A DNA stretch of 64,000 nt from Bacteroidota bacterium. Its GTDB lineage: Bacteria; Bacteroidota; Bacteroidia; Chitinophagales; Chitinophagaceae. Position numbers and translations under genes: made by a program. Positions 1 through 8,119 of the stretch are shown one piece after another (the stretch's first letter is position 1; every line of letters starts with the position of its first letter). Below the pieces are notes generated by a model. That model saw only the letters and a program-made list of their open reading frames with translations, made no database searches and was not told the origin of the DNA. Location: positions 1 through 64,000 of the forward strand of contig JAFDXP010000078.1 of assembly GCA_018267875.1 (NCBI GenBank). Direction: 5' to 3'.

Positions 1-9
1 AAATGAAGC

Positions 10-34
10 AGGAGGCTTCGTCCTCCTCTCTTTT
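10..34 (+). terminator. Probable intrinsic terminator of an upstream gene
   Basis: A 6-bp perfect stem (AGGAGG at 10-15 with CCTCCT at 22-27, loop CTTCGT) is followed by a short T run (31-34). It probably ends a gene lying before the window. It sits immediately before the first reading frame, which argues against that frame being the 3' part of a longer gene that starts outside the window. Confidence 0.5.
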
Positions 35-48
35 GTGAAATTCATTTT

Positions 49-942
49 TTGTGCAAGAAAAAACTTGAAAACCTAAACACAATTTTAATAACAAAAAAGA
101 GTCAACCTATAGCAGGACAAGACAGTAATAAATGGTTTGCAACTTGGGGTAGCGGCATAAGCAAATTTGACGGTACTAATTGGACTACTTTTAACACGAG
201 CAACAGCGGGTTGGTAAATGATACTGTTTTATCCATAACCATAGATGCGCAGGGCAATAAATGGTTTGGGACAGCTGCTGGCATAAGTAAATTTAACGGT
301 ACTACCTGGACTACCTATAAAACGGGCAACAGTGGGTTGACTAATAATTACGTCATATCTATTTCCATAGACACACTGGGAAATAAATGGTTTGGCACTT
401 GGGGGGGCGGTGTAAGCAAATTTAACGGTACTACTTGGACTACCTATAAAATGAACAACAGCGGATTACCTAATGATACTATCTTAGCAATAGCCATAGA
501 CAAAAAGGGTAATAAATGGTTTGCTACTTTTGGTGGTGGCATAAGTAAATTTAACGGCAATACCTGGATTACCTATAATACAAGCAACAGTGGGTTGGTT
601 GATGATAACACCTATTCTATTCTCATAGATGCGCAGAACAGTAAATGGTTTGGCACTTTTGGTGGCGGCGTAAGCAAATTCGATGATGATCCCCTTACCA
701 TTAAGTCCGTATCATTTCTGGATAAACCAACTCTTGTGATTTCACCCAATCCTGCAAAGTCTATATTGAATATAACAACAACCACAACGGGTAAGGATCT
801 GGTTGTCTATGACATAACAGGCAAACATATACTACATCAACTTTTAACAAAGGAAAAAACAACGATTGATATTTCAACCCTTTCGGCTGGTGTTTACATA
901 TATGAGTATAGCGGTGAAAAAGGCAAATTGATAAAGGAATAG
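49..942 (+). CDS. T9SS-sorted beta-propeller protein without signal peptide, probably 5'-damaged
   Basis: The body is made of repeats with the pattern NKWFGT-GGG-SKFNGTTWTTY-NSGL, with KWF at residues 28, 71, 113, 156 and 199. This resembles the two-component-regulator type propeller repeat. Residues about 225-297 form a T9SS type A sorting domain (ISPNPAKS, then a terminal GVYIYEYSGEKGKLIKE-like end). T9SS cargo must first cross the inner membrane with a signal peptide, but none is present: the only usable start is a TTG at 49, the frame is closed by TGA at 4-6, and the N terminus is Lys/Asn-rich. Four to five repeats are also fewer than such proteins usually carry. I infer an N-terminal deletion or a decaying gene copy. 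The sorting domain is convincing; the functional state is not. Confidence 0.55.
   Translation: MCKKKLENLNTILITKKSQPIAGQDSNKWFATWGSGISKFDGTNWTTFNTSNSGLVNDTVLSITIDAQGNKWFGTAAGISKFNGTTWTTYKTGNSGLTNNYVISISIDTLGNKWFGTWGGGVSKFNGTTWTTYKMNNSGLPNDTILAIAIDKKGNKWFATFGGGISKFNGNTWITYNTSNSGLVDDNTYSILIDAQNSKWFGTFGGGVSKFDDDPLTIKSVSFLDKPTLVISPNPAKSILNITTTTTGKDLVVYDITGKHILHQLLTKEKTTIDISTLSAGVYIYEYSGEKGKLIKE
130..642 (+). repeat. Tandem coding repeats of 126-129 bp
   Basis: Four consecutive units start at the KWF codons at 130, 259, 385 and 514 (lengths 129, 126, 129, 129 bp), with a partial fifth from 643. They are similar at both DNA and protein level (for example AAATGGTTTG recurs at each unit start). Such repeats can expand or contract by recombination, which fits the short, apparently truncated propeller they encode. 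Confidence 0.75.
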
Positions 943-1215
943 TTGCGGTGGAAGTACTTTCGTGCACAAATCCGAACAAGAATACTTGCTGGAAATAAAA
1001 ATTTTGAACTGCGAAGGTATAGAACTGATAGTTTTATTTTTTACAAATGTATAGTTAATAAAACTTTCTATTATTATATTTTTACCCAAAAATAATAAGA
1101 TATACATTTTTTTGCACCATTGTATAAGCATATATATAAACGGAATTTAGCAAATTGATTATGTAATATCTTTTTGATTGCAAAGAAATATTTAATATCA
1201 ATAAATATACAACAC

Positions 1216-3114
1216 ATGTATCGTTACCATATTTTCATTATTTTAAATATATTTTGCAATGCCTTTACGCTTGCTAATGCTCAAACGAATATTGTGGTTA
1301 ATACAGCTACGGCACATCAAAAAAGCATATCTCCATACATATATGGCATAAACCCTTATCACTGGGATCCTGCTATAACTGGAATGAATATTCATGTGCC
1401 CGGCATCAATGTAACATCTTTGCGTTTTGGAGGGGATGCTGTGAGTACTTACAACTGGGAAAACAACACGAATATTTCTTGGAATATTTCTTGTAATTCT
1501 ACTTATGCAACGAATGAAAATAATCAGTATTTGGCTTATGCAAGTGGTCAGTCAAATACCAATTTTGGTAACAAAGCAGGCGCAATATTAAAGATGTATG
1601 CTGATGCTGCTAACATAAACGCCTATTCATTAGTGCAACTTACAGCCATGCGCTATGCCAGTAAGGATGCAAGTGGTTGCCTTGGGACTGCATGTGGACA
1701 AGGTACAGCATCAGGTAGGATGGTAGAAGTATTTACAACTAAACCTGGTGGAGCATTATCCCTTACTCCAAATACTATTGACAATGCAGCTTATACAGAT
1801 GAGGAGTTATTTTATCTTAAAGCTCAATCAGGATTTCCAACTGGTTTGCATGGATTCTGCTTAGAAAATGAACCGGGAATTTGGCATGAAACACACCCTT
1901 GTGCACACCCCAATCGTGCTACCTGTAATGAAGTTCTCTATAAAAACATTGACTTGGCTAAAAGAATTAAGGCCATAGACCCTGGAGCAGAAATTTTTGG
2001 TCCAGGCATGTGGGGATTTACAGAATATACCCAACTAAACTACACTACGAGTCAACCTGTTCCAACAGACTGGAGCAGCTATAACATGAGCGATGTTCCA
2101 TTTAATCCAAATTTATACAATTCAATGACATGGATGTGCTCATATTTAAGAAAAATGTCTGAAGCCAGCATCAGTTATGGAAGTAGGCTTTTGGATGTGC
2201 TTGATCTGCATTTCTATAATGAAGGGAATAATCTATCTCAAGATTCTCGTTCCTTTTGGGATTCCACCTATGTAGAGAACAGTTGGATTACTAATAATGT
2301 CATAAATGGTGCATCAATTAAGCTGATTCACTGTATCAAAAAAGCAATTTCAGATTGGTATCCTTCTACAAAAATAGGGATAACAGAATGGGGATCATTA
2401 GACTATAACAATGTACAATCCGGTACATATATAGCAGATATGCTCGGTGCTTTTGGTAAAAATGATGTGTATTTAGCCAACTACTTTGGCGTTTTACAAG
2501 GCTTTGCCGCAGGTGCTTTCAAGATTTTTAGGAACTATGATAATTTAATGGGGGTGTTTCCTGAAATATCTGTACTAGCTAAGTCCAGCGACAACAGTAA
2601 GATAAGTGCATATGCTGCAATTCGCCATAACAACGACTCTATTCTGCATATCATTATAATTAATATAACAAACTCACAACAGTTGGTTTCGATAGGTATT
2701 AATGCTAGTATTAACTATGGTACATTGCAAGGCTATGCAATGAAAAGTATCAATGCCGGCGCAATAACTCCACTAACAAGCATTATAAATATTACATCCA
2801 ATACTTTACAAATCAGCATCGATGAGAATAGTGTTTATCACTTAATAATGCGAAGTGGCTCAGTGGAGGTTTCCAAAATTGATCGTTCTAAATTTCAAAT
2901 TTATCCAAATCCGGCAAAGGATTTTCTTTATGTAGATATACCAAGCGAACCTCATTCAAAAATTAGAATTGTAAACATGCTTGGTCAATGTGTTATGCAA
3001 CAAAATTGGAGTGAATTACCAAAAAATAAATCAATTTCCATCAAAGATTTGGCAGCTGGTTTCTATTATTTGCAAATTGAAAATTCAACAAGATTATTTA
3101 TAAAACAAGACTAA
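1216..3114 (+). CDS. Secreted glycoside hydrolase family 44 (endoglucanase/xyloglucanase type) with T9SS sorting domain
   Basis: Start set at ATG 1216 (632 residues), not the TTG at 1174, because ATG gives a proper signal peptide (MYRYHIFIILNIFCNAFTLANA, cleaved before QTN). The catalytic domain carries the GH44 signature around NEP (ENEPGIWHETHPCAHP) with the acid/base Glu near residue 219, followed by an EIFGPGMWGF segment. The likely nucleophile Glu near residue 391 lies in ITEWGS. GH44 enzymes cleave beta-1,4-glucans such as CMC or xyloglucan; the exact substrate is not visible. The C-terminal 75 residues (YPNPAKDF ... GFYYLQIEN) are a T9SS type A sorting domain, so the enzyme is probably exported to the surface or medium. 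No other polysaccharide genes adjoin it. Its stop codon interlocks with that of the convergent DUF2520 gene. Confidence 0.85.
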   Translation: MYRYHIFIILNIFCNAFTLANAQTNIVVNTATAHQKSISPYIYGINPYHWDPAITGMNIHVPGINVTSLRFGGDAVSTYNWENNTNISWNISCNSTYATNENNQYLAYASGQSNTNFGNKAGAILKMYADAANINAYSLVQLTAMRYASKDASGCLGTACGQGTASGRMVEVFTTKPGGALSLTPNTIDNAAYTDEELFYLKAQSGFPTGLHGFCLENEPGIWHETHPCAHPNRATCNEVLYKNIDLAKRIKAIDPGAEIFGPGMWGFTEYTQLNYTTSQPVPTDWSSYNMSDVPFNPNLYNSMTWMCSYLRKMSEASISYGSRLLDVLDLHFYNEGNNLSQDSRSFWDSTYVENSWITNNVINGASIKLIHCIKKAISDWYPSTKIGITEWGSLDYNNVQSGTYIADMLGAFGKNDVYLANYFGVLQGFAAGAFKIFRNYDNLMGVFPEISVLAKSSDNSKISAYAAIRHNNDSILHIIIINITNSQQLVSIGINASINYGTLQGYAMKSINAGAITPLTSIINITSNTLQISIDENSVYHLIMRSGSVEVSKIDRSKFQIYPNPAKDFLYVDIPSEPHSKIRIVNMLGQCVMQQNWSELPKNKSISIKDLAAGFYYLQIENSTRLFIKQD

Positions 3115-3893
3115 ATAATGCTATTCCCCATACCTTGGTCATTTTTATACATTTCAAGAATTGACTTTGTGCATGATAAATAAAGATCACGCCAGGTAGG
3201 TTGTTCAGAAAGCAGGCTCAGATGTCTTTCTAATGTCAAATGATCTTTTCTTCGTGCCGGACCAGTTTGAATCTGTTTAGGGTCTTCTCCTTTATTTATT
3301 TTTTCAATTGTTTGCTGAAGGATGGGTAAAAAAAGTTGAAAAGGCAAACCATTTTCAGTACACAGTTGTTTGCTGATAGCATTTAAATGATTGCCGAAGT
3401 TATTGATTAAGACGGCGCAAAGATGAAGCCATTGTCGTTCTAAAGCCCTTACTGCTACAATTTGATTGGTTAGTGAAGCTGCAATTTGATTTGCAATGAG
3501 GTTAGCCTGTTCATTATTACATTCAATAACAACCGGAATTTGTTTGTCATGAAGTTCGGGAGAAATGGAGTAAATAGGCCAAACTACTCCTTTGTTTTGT
3601 TGAAAAATTTGTGAGATTGTAGCAGAGCCTGCAAAATGAATAGCAGTTGTTTGCCCTTTAGGTAATTGCTTTGAAACAGACTCAATTGCTTGGTCTGAAA
3701 CTGCAATTAAACAAACATCAGATAGGGGCAATTCACTTATTTTTTCAACTGATTGGGTTTGTAGTAATGAAGCCAAATTATTTGCTTTTTCCGAATTGCG
3801 TCCATACAATCCTACACATTGAAAATCACTACTTGACAAATGGTTTGCCAAATATTTTGCCATATTCCCTGTTCCTATTAGTGTATAGGTCAT
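3111..3893 (-). CDS. Rossmann-fold plus DUF2520 protein
   Basis: 260 residues. The N terminus has a dinucleotide-binding start (IGTGNMAKYL, residues 6-15) and an overall layout like F420-/NADP-dependent reductases. The C-terminal half is the helical DUF2520 domain (ERQWLHLCAVLINNFGNHL, conserved PARRKDHLTLERHL). Members are widespread in Bacteroidota, but I know of no assigned reaction; a dehydrogenase/reductase role is inferred from the fold. Its ATG overlaps the stop of plsC by four bases (ATGA), making it the third gene of ung-plsC-DUF2520. The 3' end overlaps the GH44 stop by four bases. Confidence 0.75.
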   Translation of the reverse strand: MTYTLIGTGNMAKYLANHLSSSDFQCVGLYGRNSEKANNLASLLQTQSVEKISELPLSDVCLIAVSDQAIESVSKQLPKGQTTAIHFAGSATISQIFQQNKGVVWPIYSISPELHDKQIPVVIECNNEQANLIANQIAASLTNQIVAVRALERQWLHLCAVLINNFGNHLNAISKQLCTENGLPFQLFLPILQQTIEKINKGEDPKQIQTGPARRKDHLTLERHLSLLSEQPTWRDLYLSCTKSILEMYKNDQGMGNSII

Positions 3894-4645
3894 AGTTTAT
3901 CTCTGTGATCTACAAAATATTTTTCCATCGTTTGATGCACCGAATCTTTTAAAGTAGCAATGTCTTTATGCGACAAACCTATTGTTTCTATTGGCTCTAA
4001 AAAATGAATATGAATAGGAAGAGGACGTGCCCACACTTTACTTGTTAAGGCGGGATATATTTTTTTGGTGTTAAAAATAATAGCCGGAATAATGGGTTTT
4101 TGAGATTTTATAGCAGCGATGAATGCGCCATCGTAAAACGGCTGCAAGGGCTGATTGGTTTTATTTCTTGTACCTTCGGGATACAAGCATAAGTGAAGTC
4201 CTAAGTCTAGCATTTCTTGCATTTTAGTAAAGCTCTCTCTCCTACTGTTTTCATTTTTTCTATTAACTAAAATTGAACCTGCTTTATATACCAATCCAAA
4301 AATGGGAATTTTAGCCATTTCGGACTTTGCCAGTGTTTTATTGGCACCAGGAATCCACGGAGAAGATACAGGAATATCTGCTAAGGAGTTATGGTTTATC
4401 ACCACGATATAGTTGCTTCCCTTTCTAAAATATTTTTTCCCTTTTCTAATGACCGGGCAACCTACTAAGGGTAAATAAATGCTCATCCAAAGTTTAAAAA
4501 CAGGGTGTAAAACTTTTGATCGACGTGGTTCTGAGAAAAGAGTAGATATCCATACCGGAATGGCAACTATTAGCATGGTTACGACAAACAAAAGAATGGC
4601 GTAAATGAAAAATAGGTATCCCAAAAAGTGAAAGATGCGTTTCAT
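3890..4645 (-). CDS. plsC: 1-acyl-sn-glycerol-3-phosphate acyltransferase (PlsC family)
   Basis: Transfers an acyl chain to lysophosphatidic acid in phospholipid synthesis at the inner membrane. Visible: an N-terminal hydrophobic segment (about residues 8-34), catalytic NHNSLAD (84-90, the NHx4D box) and the glycerophosphate-binding PEGTR motif (156-160). 251 residues is normal. I chose ATG at 4645 rather than the TTG at 4657, since ATG gives a four-base ATGA overlap with the ung stop, matching the tight coupling at the other end of the gene. Exact acyl-acceptor specificity cannot be read from sequence. Confidence 0.85.
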   Translation of the reverse strand: MKRIFHFLGYLFFIYAILLFVVTMLIVAIPVWISTLFSEPRRSKVLHPVFKLWMSIYLPLVGCPVIRKGKKYFRKGSNYIVVINHNSLADIPVSSPWIPGANKTLAKSEMAKIPIFGLVYKAGSILVNRKNENSRRESFTKMQEMLDLGLHLCLYPEGTRNKTNQPLQPFYDGAFIAAIKSQKPIIPAIIFNTKKIYPALTSKVWARPLPIHIHFLEPIETIGLSHKDIATLKDSVHQTMEKYFVDHRDKL

Positions 4646-5316
4646 GCTAATGTCCAATCTATCGTATTAAGTCCATTTTTTAATAGCCATTCATTGGCTT
4701 TGCTAAAGTGTCGACATCCCCAAAAACCATTATGCGCAGACAAAGGCGAAGGATGCGCAGCGGTCAAAATTAGGTGTTTAGCACTATTTATTAGATGTTG
4801 CTTACTTCGGGCGAAAGCTCCCCAAAGTATAAAGACAACATGCGGACGACGATCGCTAATCAGTTGAATCACGCCATTAGTAAATTCATGCCATCCTATA
4901 GCACTATGCGACATGGGTTTTCCGGCTTCTACGGTTAGCGATGCATTGAGTAACAAAACGCCTTGTTTTGCCCATTTTTCTAAATTACCATGAGGAGGGA
5001 TAGTGCATCCAATATCTGCTAGCATTTCTTTATAAATATTGGACAATGAGGGAGGGACAGAAATCCCTTGTTGCACAGAAAAGGCTAATCCATGTGCTTG
5101 GTTTAGACCATGATAAGGGTCTTGGCCTAAGATCACAACTTTCACTTCATCAAATGGGGTTAATGAAAAAGCTTTAAAAATGTCCTGTCCTTGGGGATAA
5201 ATGACTTTACCATTTTGTTTTTCTGCTTTGAGCCATTGAGCAAGGTTGGTAAAATAGGGCTGATCAAATTGATGTTGTAGCAAGAATTTCCAGCTTGGCT
5301 CCATTTGTACATCCAT
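4642..5316 (-). CDS. ung: Uracil-DNA glycosylase
   Basis: Family 1 UDG, which removes uracil from DNA as the first step of base excision repair. Diagnostic motifs: the water-activating GQDPYHG (residues 64-70, Asp66) and the DNA-intercalation loop HPSPLSAHNGFWG near the C terminus. 224 residues is full length, and the start MDVQMEPSWK is typical of Bacteroidota Ung. First gene of an overlapping trio with plsC and DUF2520. A TACCTTTG -7 element ends only five bases before the ATG, so the mRNA may be leaderless. Confidence 0.95.
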   Translation of the reverse strand: MDVQMEPSWKFLLQHQFDQPYFTNLAQWLKAEKQNGKVIYPQGQDIFKAFSLTPFDEVKVVILGQDPYHGLNQAHGLAFSVQQGISVPPSLSNIYKEMLADIGCTIPPHGNLEKWAKQGVLLLNASLTVEAGKPMSHSAIGWHEFTNGVIQLISDRRPHVVFILWGAFARSKQHLINSAKHLILTAAHPSPLSAHNGFWGCRHFSKANEWLLKNGLNTIDWTLA

Positions 5317-5321
5317 ACCAG

Positions 5322-5329
5322 CAAAGGTA
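5322..5329 (-). promoter_or_regulatory. Candidate -7 promoter element for ung operon
   Basis: TACCTTTG on the minus strand matches the Bacteroidota TAnnTTTG -7 consensus exactly and ends five bases before the ung ATG. No clear TTTG -33 box is visible. The predicted start of transcription lies at or next to the start codon. Confidence 0.5.
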
Positions 5330-5351
5330 ATAAAGCTACTATGTTTTAAAA

Positions 5352-5388
5352 CATTTTCGAGGTAAAGCCTTTGTTTACCTCGAAAATG
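5352..5388 (-). terminator. Strong intrinsic terminator after the 5396-6064 gene
   Basis: A 15-bp perfect inverted repeat (5352-5366 with 5374-5388, loop GCCTTTG) lies eight bases beyond the stop of the minus-strand gene at 5396. Read on the minus strand it is followed by TTTTAAAAC. It sits just upstream of the ung promoter and insulates it. Confidence 0.75.
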
Positions 5389-5395
5389 AATTGAT

Positions 5396-6064
5396 CTATT
5401 TTAATTGCCCTTTTTGTTGTTGTGCTTCACGAGTTGCACGTGTACGATTGGGGTTTGGGCGTTGGTTATCAGGGTAATTATTAGCAGGCTGTGTTGCTTG
5501 AGGAGTGCTTTTTATAGCTGCCGGCGTTGCTTTTGTTGGAGTAGTTTTATGAGGGACTACTTTTGTTTGAGCTGGTGGAGTTGTTACTTTTTTGATTGGT
5601 GTAGCAACAGCCGGTACAGGTCCTTTAGCCATAACACCAAAGTAGCCGCAGAAATTTTTCAACCCTTTCTTTTGATAGAGCATCACCAAATAAACATCTG
5701 TTTTTGTTGGCGTAAATGGATAAATAATATTGCTGGTTGCTCGTTCTATTTTTTCATCTAATTTTTTATCCTTGCCATCATAGATTTCCATCGTCATTTT
5801 GTTGGAATTTTCACTCCCTACATAAATTAACTGATAAGATACTCCGGCAATCAGTTTTACGCCAACAGGAATGGGTTCATTTGATTGCATTTTAAACATA
5901 CCTTCTTGAAACAGGTTCAATCCTTGTTTGGCATATTTTTCCTTTAAGCCTTGTGCTTGTGCTTGAATGGCGGCATCTACACAATCGGTTTGGGGTTTTT
6001 GTGCAAATACATTAGGCAGGGCAAATAGGCAAAAAGCTATCGAAGAAAAAATTGACTTTGTCAT
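5396..6064 (-). CDS. Secreted protein of unknown function with Pro/Thr-rich tail
   Basis: 222 residues. A signal peptide is clear (MTKSIFSSIAFCLFALPNVFA before QKPQTDC). Residues about 25-145 look like a compact beta-rich domain (GVKLIAGVSYQLIYVGSEN, then MTMEIYDGKDKKLDEK and YLVMLYQKKGLKNFCGYFGV), somewhat reminiscent of pre-peptidase C-type beta-sandwich domains. From about 150 to the end it is a low-complexity Pro/Thr/Lys/Gln tail. Two conserved-looking Cys lie near residues 28 and 139. I do not recognise the family. It is transcribed alone, with a terminator just after its stop. Confidence 0.6.
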   Translation of the reverse strand: MTKSIFSSIAFCLFALPNVFAQKPQTDCVDAAIQAQAQGLKEKYAKQGLNLFQEGMFKMQSNEPIPVGVKLIAGVSYQLIYVGSENSNKMTMEIYDGKDKKLDEKIERATSNIIYPFTPTKTDVYLVMLYQKKGLKNFCGYFGVMAKGPVPAVATPIKKVTTPPAQTKVVPHKTTPTKATPAAIKSTPQATQPANNYPDNQRPNPNRTRATREAQQQKGQLK

Positions 6065-6148
6065 ATTTAGCGTTTTTAATCAGGGTGCAAAATAAGACTG
6101 AGAATATTTCTTTCTTATTTCTATACACACCAATAACGCTTTATTAAC

Positions 6149-6595
6149 CTAAGCAGGTATTGCTCCTAATTGTATTTCGGTTAAAACATCATCAACAAAC
6201 CAAAAACTCATGCTTGCATCATTTATGTGTAAGAGTGAGTTTCCGGGTTCTTCATTGGCTATTTCTTCATCTTCTTCTACATCTTTCCAACCTTTTTTTT
6301 CTATAAAAAGTAGTGCTTCTTTTTTGCTTTTACCTATTAGAGCAACGCCATCTAAGGTATATTGATCGCTACTTACAGCAATGCTGGTTAAAAGCCAATT
6401 ATTTTCTTCATCAAAGGATAATGAGATGCCTTGCTCATCGTAATGCCAAGCTTCAGTAGCATCTTCTTCTAACTCTGAAAGATTATACTTTTCTTTTTCA
6501 AAAGGCTTTCCCATTAAAGCTTCTACGGTTTCACGCGGGCTGTCTAATTTCAAGTCTCCAAGCCCCATACCAATATTTATTTCTTTTAAGTTCAT
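6149..6595 (-). CDS. Small acidic cytoplasmic protein of unknown function
   Basis: 148 residues, no signal peptide or membrane segment, strongly acidic (SELEEDATEAW, DVEEDEEIANEE). The pattern of short strands and helices with GxGLGDLKLDSPRETV near the start resembles SMI1/immunity-like or SUKH-adjacent small proteins, but I cannot assign it. It lies 18 bases after the IPExxxVDY gene and is probably co-transcribed with it. Confidence 0.6.
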   Translation of the reverse strand: MNLKEINIGMGLGDLKLDSPRETVEALMGKPFEKEKYNLSELEEDATEAWHYDEQGISLSFDEENNWLLTSIAVSSDQYTLDGVALIGKSKKEALLFIEKKGWKDVEEDEEIANEEPGNSLLHINDASMSFWFVDDVLTEIQLGAIPA

Positions 6596-6613
6596 ACTCG
6601 TTTTTTGTGTGTT

Positions 6614-7054
6614 TTACAATACTAGGTTAGCTAAACTTTGTAGCCTGTTCGGTTCTAAGATTTGTGCTAATTGAATGCCGTTTATCTTTTTTAGATGCGA
6701 AACAATCTCTGCTGCATCTGTGTCGCTGGATATGCTGTTTACCAACCATAGATAATCCAATCGTTTTACTTCCGGCATTAAAGACTCATTTTCATCCTTT
6801 AATTTATAGATAGTATGGCTACGATTGGCAAAAGGAAGATCGTACTTATAAACTGGATATACAAAAGATTCGGCTGTTGTAGAAGGAATACAAATTTCAC
6901 TATCCAGATCTCTTGAGAAAAAATAATCAAAATAGCGATTTACTGTCCAACAAAATAAATGCGACTGCAAAGCACTAGCAATACCAATTAGGGCCGTTTC
7001 AGCAAAAAAATTTTGACAAACAATATCTTGATCTAAGGTCAGCTTAAACGACAT
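6614..7054 (-). CDS. IPExxxVDY family protein
   Basis: The family name comes from a conserved IPExxxVDY motif, here LMPEVKRLDY at residues 92-101 of 146. The rest (TALIGIASALQSHLFCWTVNR, SFVYPVYKYD) fits this short Bacteroidota-specific family, whose function is unknown. I start it at ATG 7054, not at the TTG at 7078; an AAGGA lies about 12 bases upstream on the minus strand. It is divergent from the SPFH gene with about 68 bases between starts. Confidence 0.75.
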   Translation of the reverse strand: MSFKLTLDQDIVCQNFFAETALIGIASALQSHLFCWTVNRYFDYFFSRDLDSEICIPSTTAESFVYPVYKYDLPFANRSHTIYKLKDENESLMPEVKRLDYLWLVNSISSDTDAAEIVSHLKKINGIQLAQILEPNRLQSLANLVL

Positions 7055-7122
7055 AACATCTTTTATTCCTTCGCTCAAAAGTCCGGCTTCTTATTCTATT
7101 TTGCAACAAAATTGAAATAGAA

Positions 7123-8046
7123 ATGATTGGCATTATCGTTCTTGTAATTTTAGTCCTAATAGCTTTTTGCATGGTAAGTGTTCAGCAAGGAACGGTTGCT
7201 GTAATTACTGTGTTTGGAAAATTTAAACGAATTCTACGACCCGGGCTTAGTTTTCGCATCCCGTTTATTGAAAAAATATTCAGTAGAATTTCCTATCAAA
7301 ACAGGTCTATTGAATTGAAATTTCAAGCAATTACGCAAGATCAAGCTAATGTCAATTTTTCTGCCATGTTGCTGTATGCTGTTTTAAATCAAGATACTGA
7401 AACCATTAAAAATGTTGCCTTTAAATTCATGGACGATCGAAACTTTATGCAAGCACTCATTCGTTCTGTTGAAGGATCGGTTCGTGCATTTGTAGCTACC
7501 AAAAAACAATCGGAAATTTTGCAATTAAGAACAGAAATTATCCTACATGTAAAAGATCAGTTAGACAAACAATTAGAAGACTGGGGCTATCATCTTTTAG
7601 ATCTACAACTGAATGACATAGCTTTTGATGAAACAATTATGCGAAGCATGGCTCAAGTGGTGGCATCCAACAACCTGAAAGCAGCAGCTGAAAACGAAGG
7701 ACAAGCACTTTTAATCACCAAAACGAAAGCCGCAGAAGCAGAAGGAAATGCTATTAAAATTTCTGCAGAAGCAGAAAGACAAGCCGCACAATTGAGGGGG
7801 CAAGGAGTGGCCTTATTTCGAGAAGAAGTGGCTCGAGGCATGGCACTTGCTGCACAAGAAATGCAACATGCTAACTTAGATGCAAGCTTTATTTTGTTTT
7901 CTATGTGGACCGATGCTATTAAGCACTTTGCAGAAAACGGGAAAGGAAATACCATATTTTTAGATGGGGGAACAGATGGTATGCAACGGACTATGCAACA
8001 AATGATGTCTGTGTTACAAGGAAATCTTGGAAACAATAAAGATTAA
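7123..8046 (+). CDS. SPFH/Band 7 (stomatin/HIR-like) membrane protein
   Basis: 307 residues. A single N-terminal membrane helix (residues 2-20) is followed by a Band 7 domain (VQQGTVAVITVFGKFKRIL, RPGLSFRIPF) and an Ala/Glu-rich coiled region (ENEGQALLITKTKAAEAEG, AEAERQAAQLRG) typical of oligomerising SPFH proteins. The C terminus is Met/Gln-rich. SPFH proteins form membrane scaffolds and often regulate proteases. No nfeD partner is present, so it is not the usual bacterial SPFH-NfeD pair; it looks closer to plant HIR/stomatin-like proteins. Specific role unknown. Confidence 0.85.
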   Translation: MIGIIVLVILVLIAFCMVSVQQGTVAVITVFGKFKRILRPGLSFRIPFIEKIFSRISYQNRSIELKFQAITQDQANVNFSAMLLYAVLNQDTETIKNVAFKFMDDRNFMQALIRSVEGSVRAFVATKKQSEILQLRTEIILHVKDQLDKQLEDWGYHLLDLQLNDIAFDETIMRSMAQVVASNNLKAAAENEGQALLITKTKAAEAEGNAIKISAEAERQAAQLRGQGVALFREEVARGMALAAQEMQHANLDASFILFSMWTDAIKHFAENGKGNTIFLDGGTDGMQRTMQQMMSVLQGNLGNNKD

Positions 8047-8119
8047 TTAACATTTTCAAGAGACTTACAAAAACTAAAATCGCTTTTCATAATTTTACCC
8101 TCTTTTTTAAAACACTTTC

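Noticed and set aside
943-1215. Possible remnant gene after the propeller protein
   Set aside because: One frame reads plausibly for about 35 codons (to a TAG near 1050) but has no start codon or similarity I recognise; the rest is AT-rich and non-coding.
4628-4867. Plus-strand 79-residue frame inside ung
   Set aside because: Antisense to a clear ung coding region; Cys/Arg-rich composition without any domain.
7653-8036. Minus-strand 127-residue frame inside the SPFH gene
   Set aside because: Shadow of the Ala/Glu-rich coiled region, with no independent coding signal.
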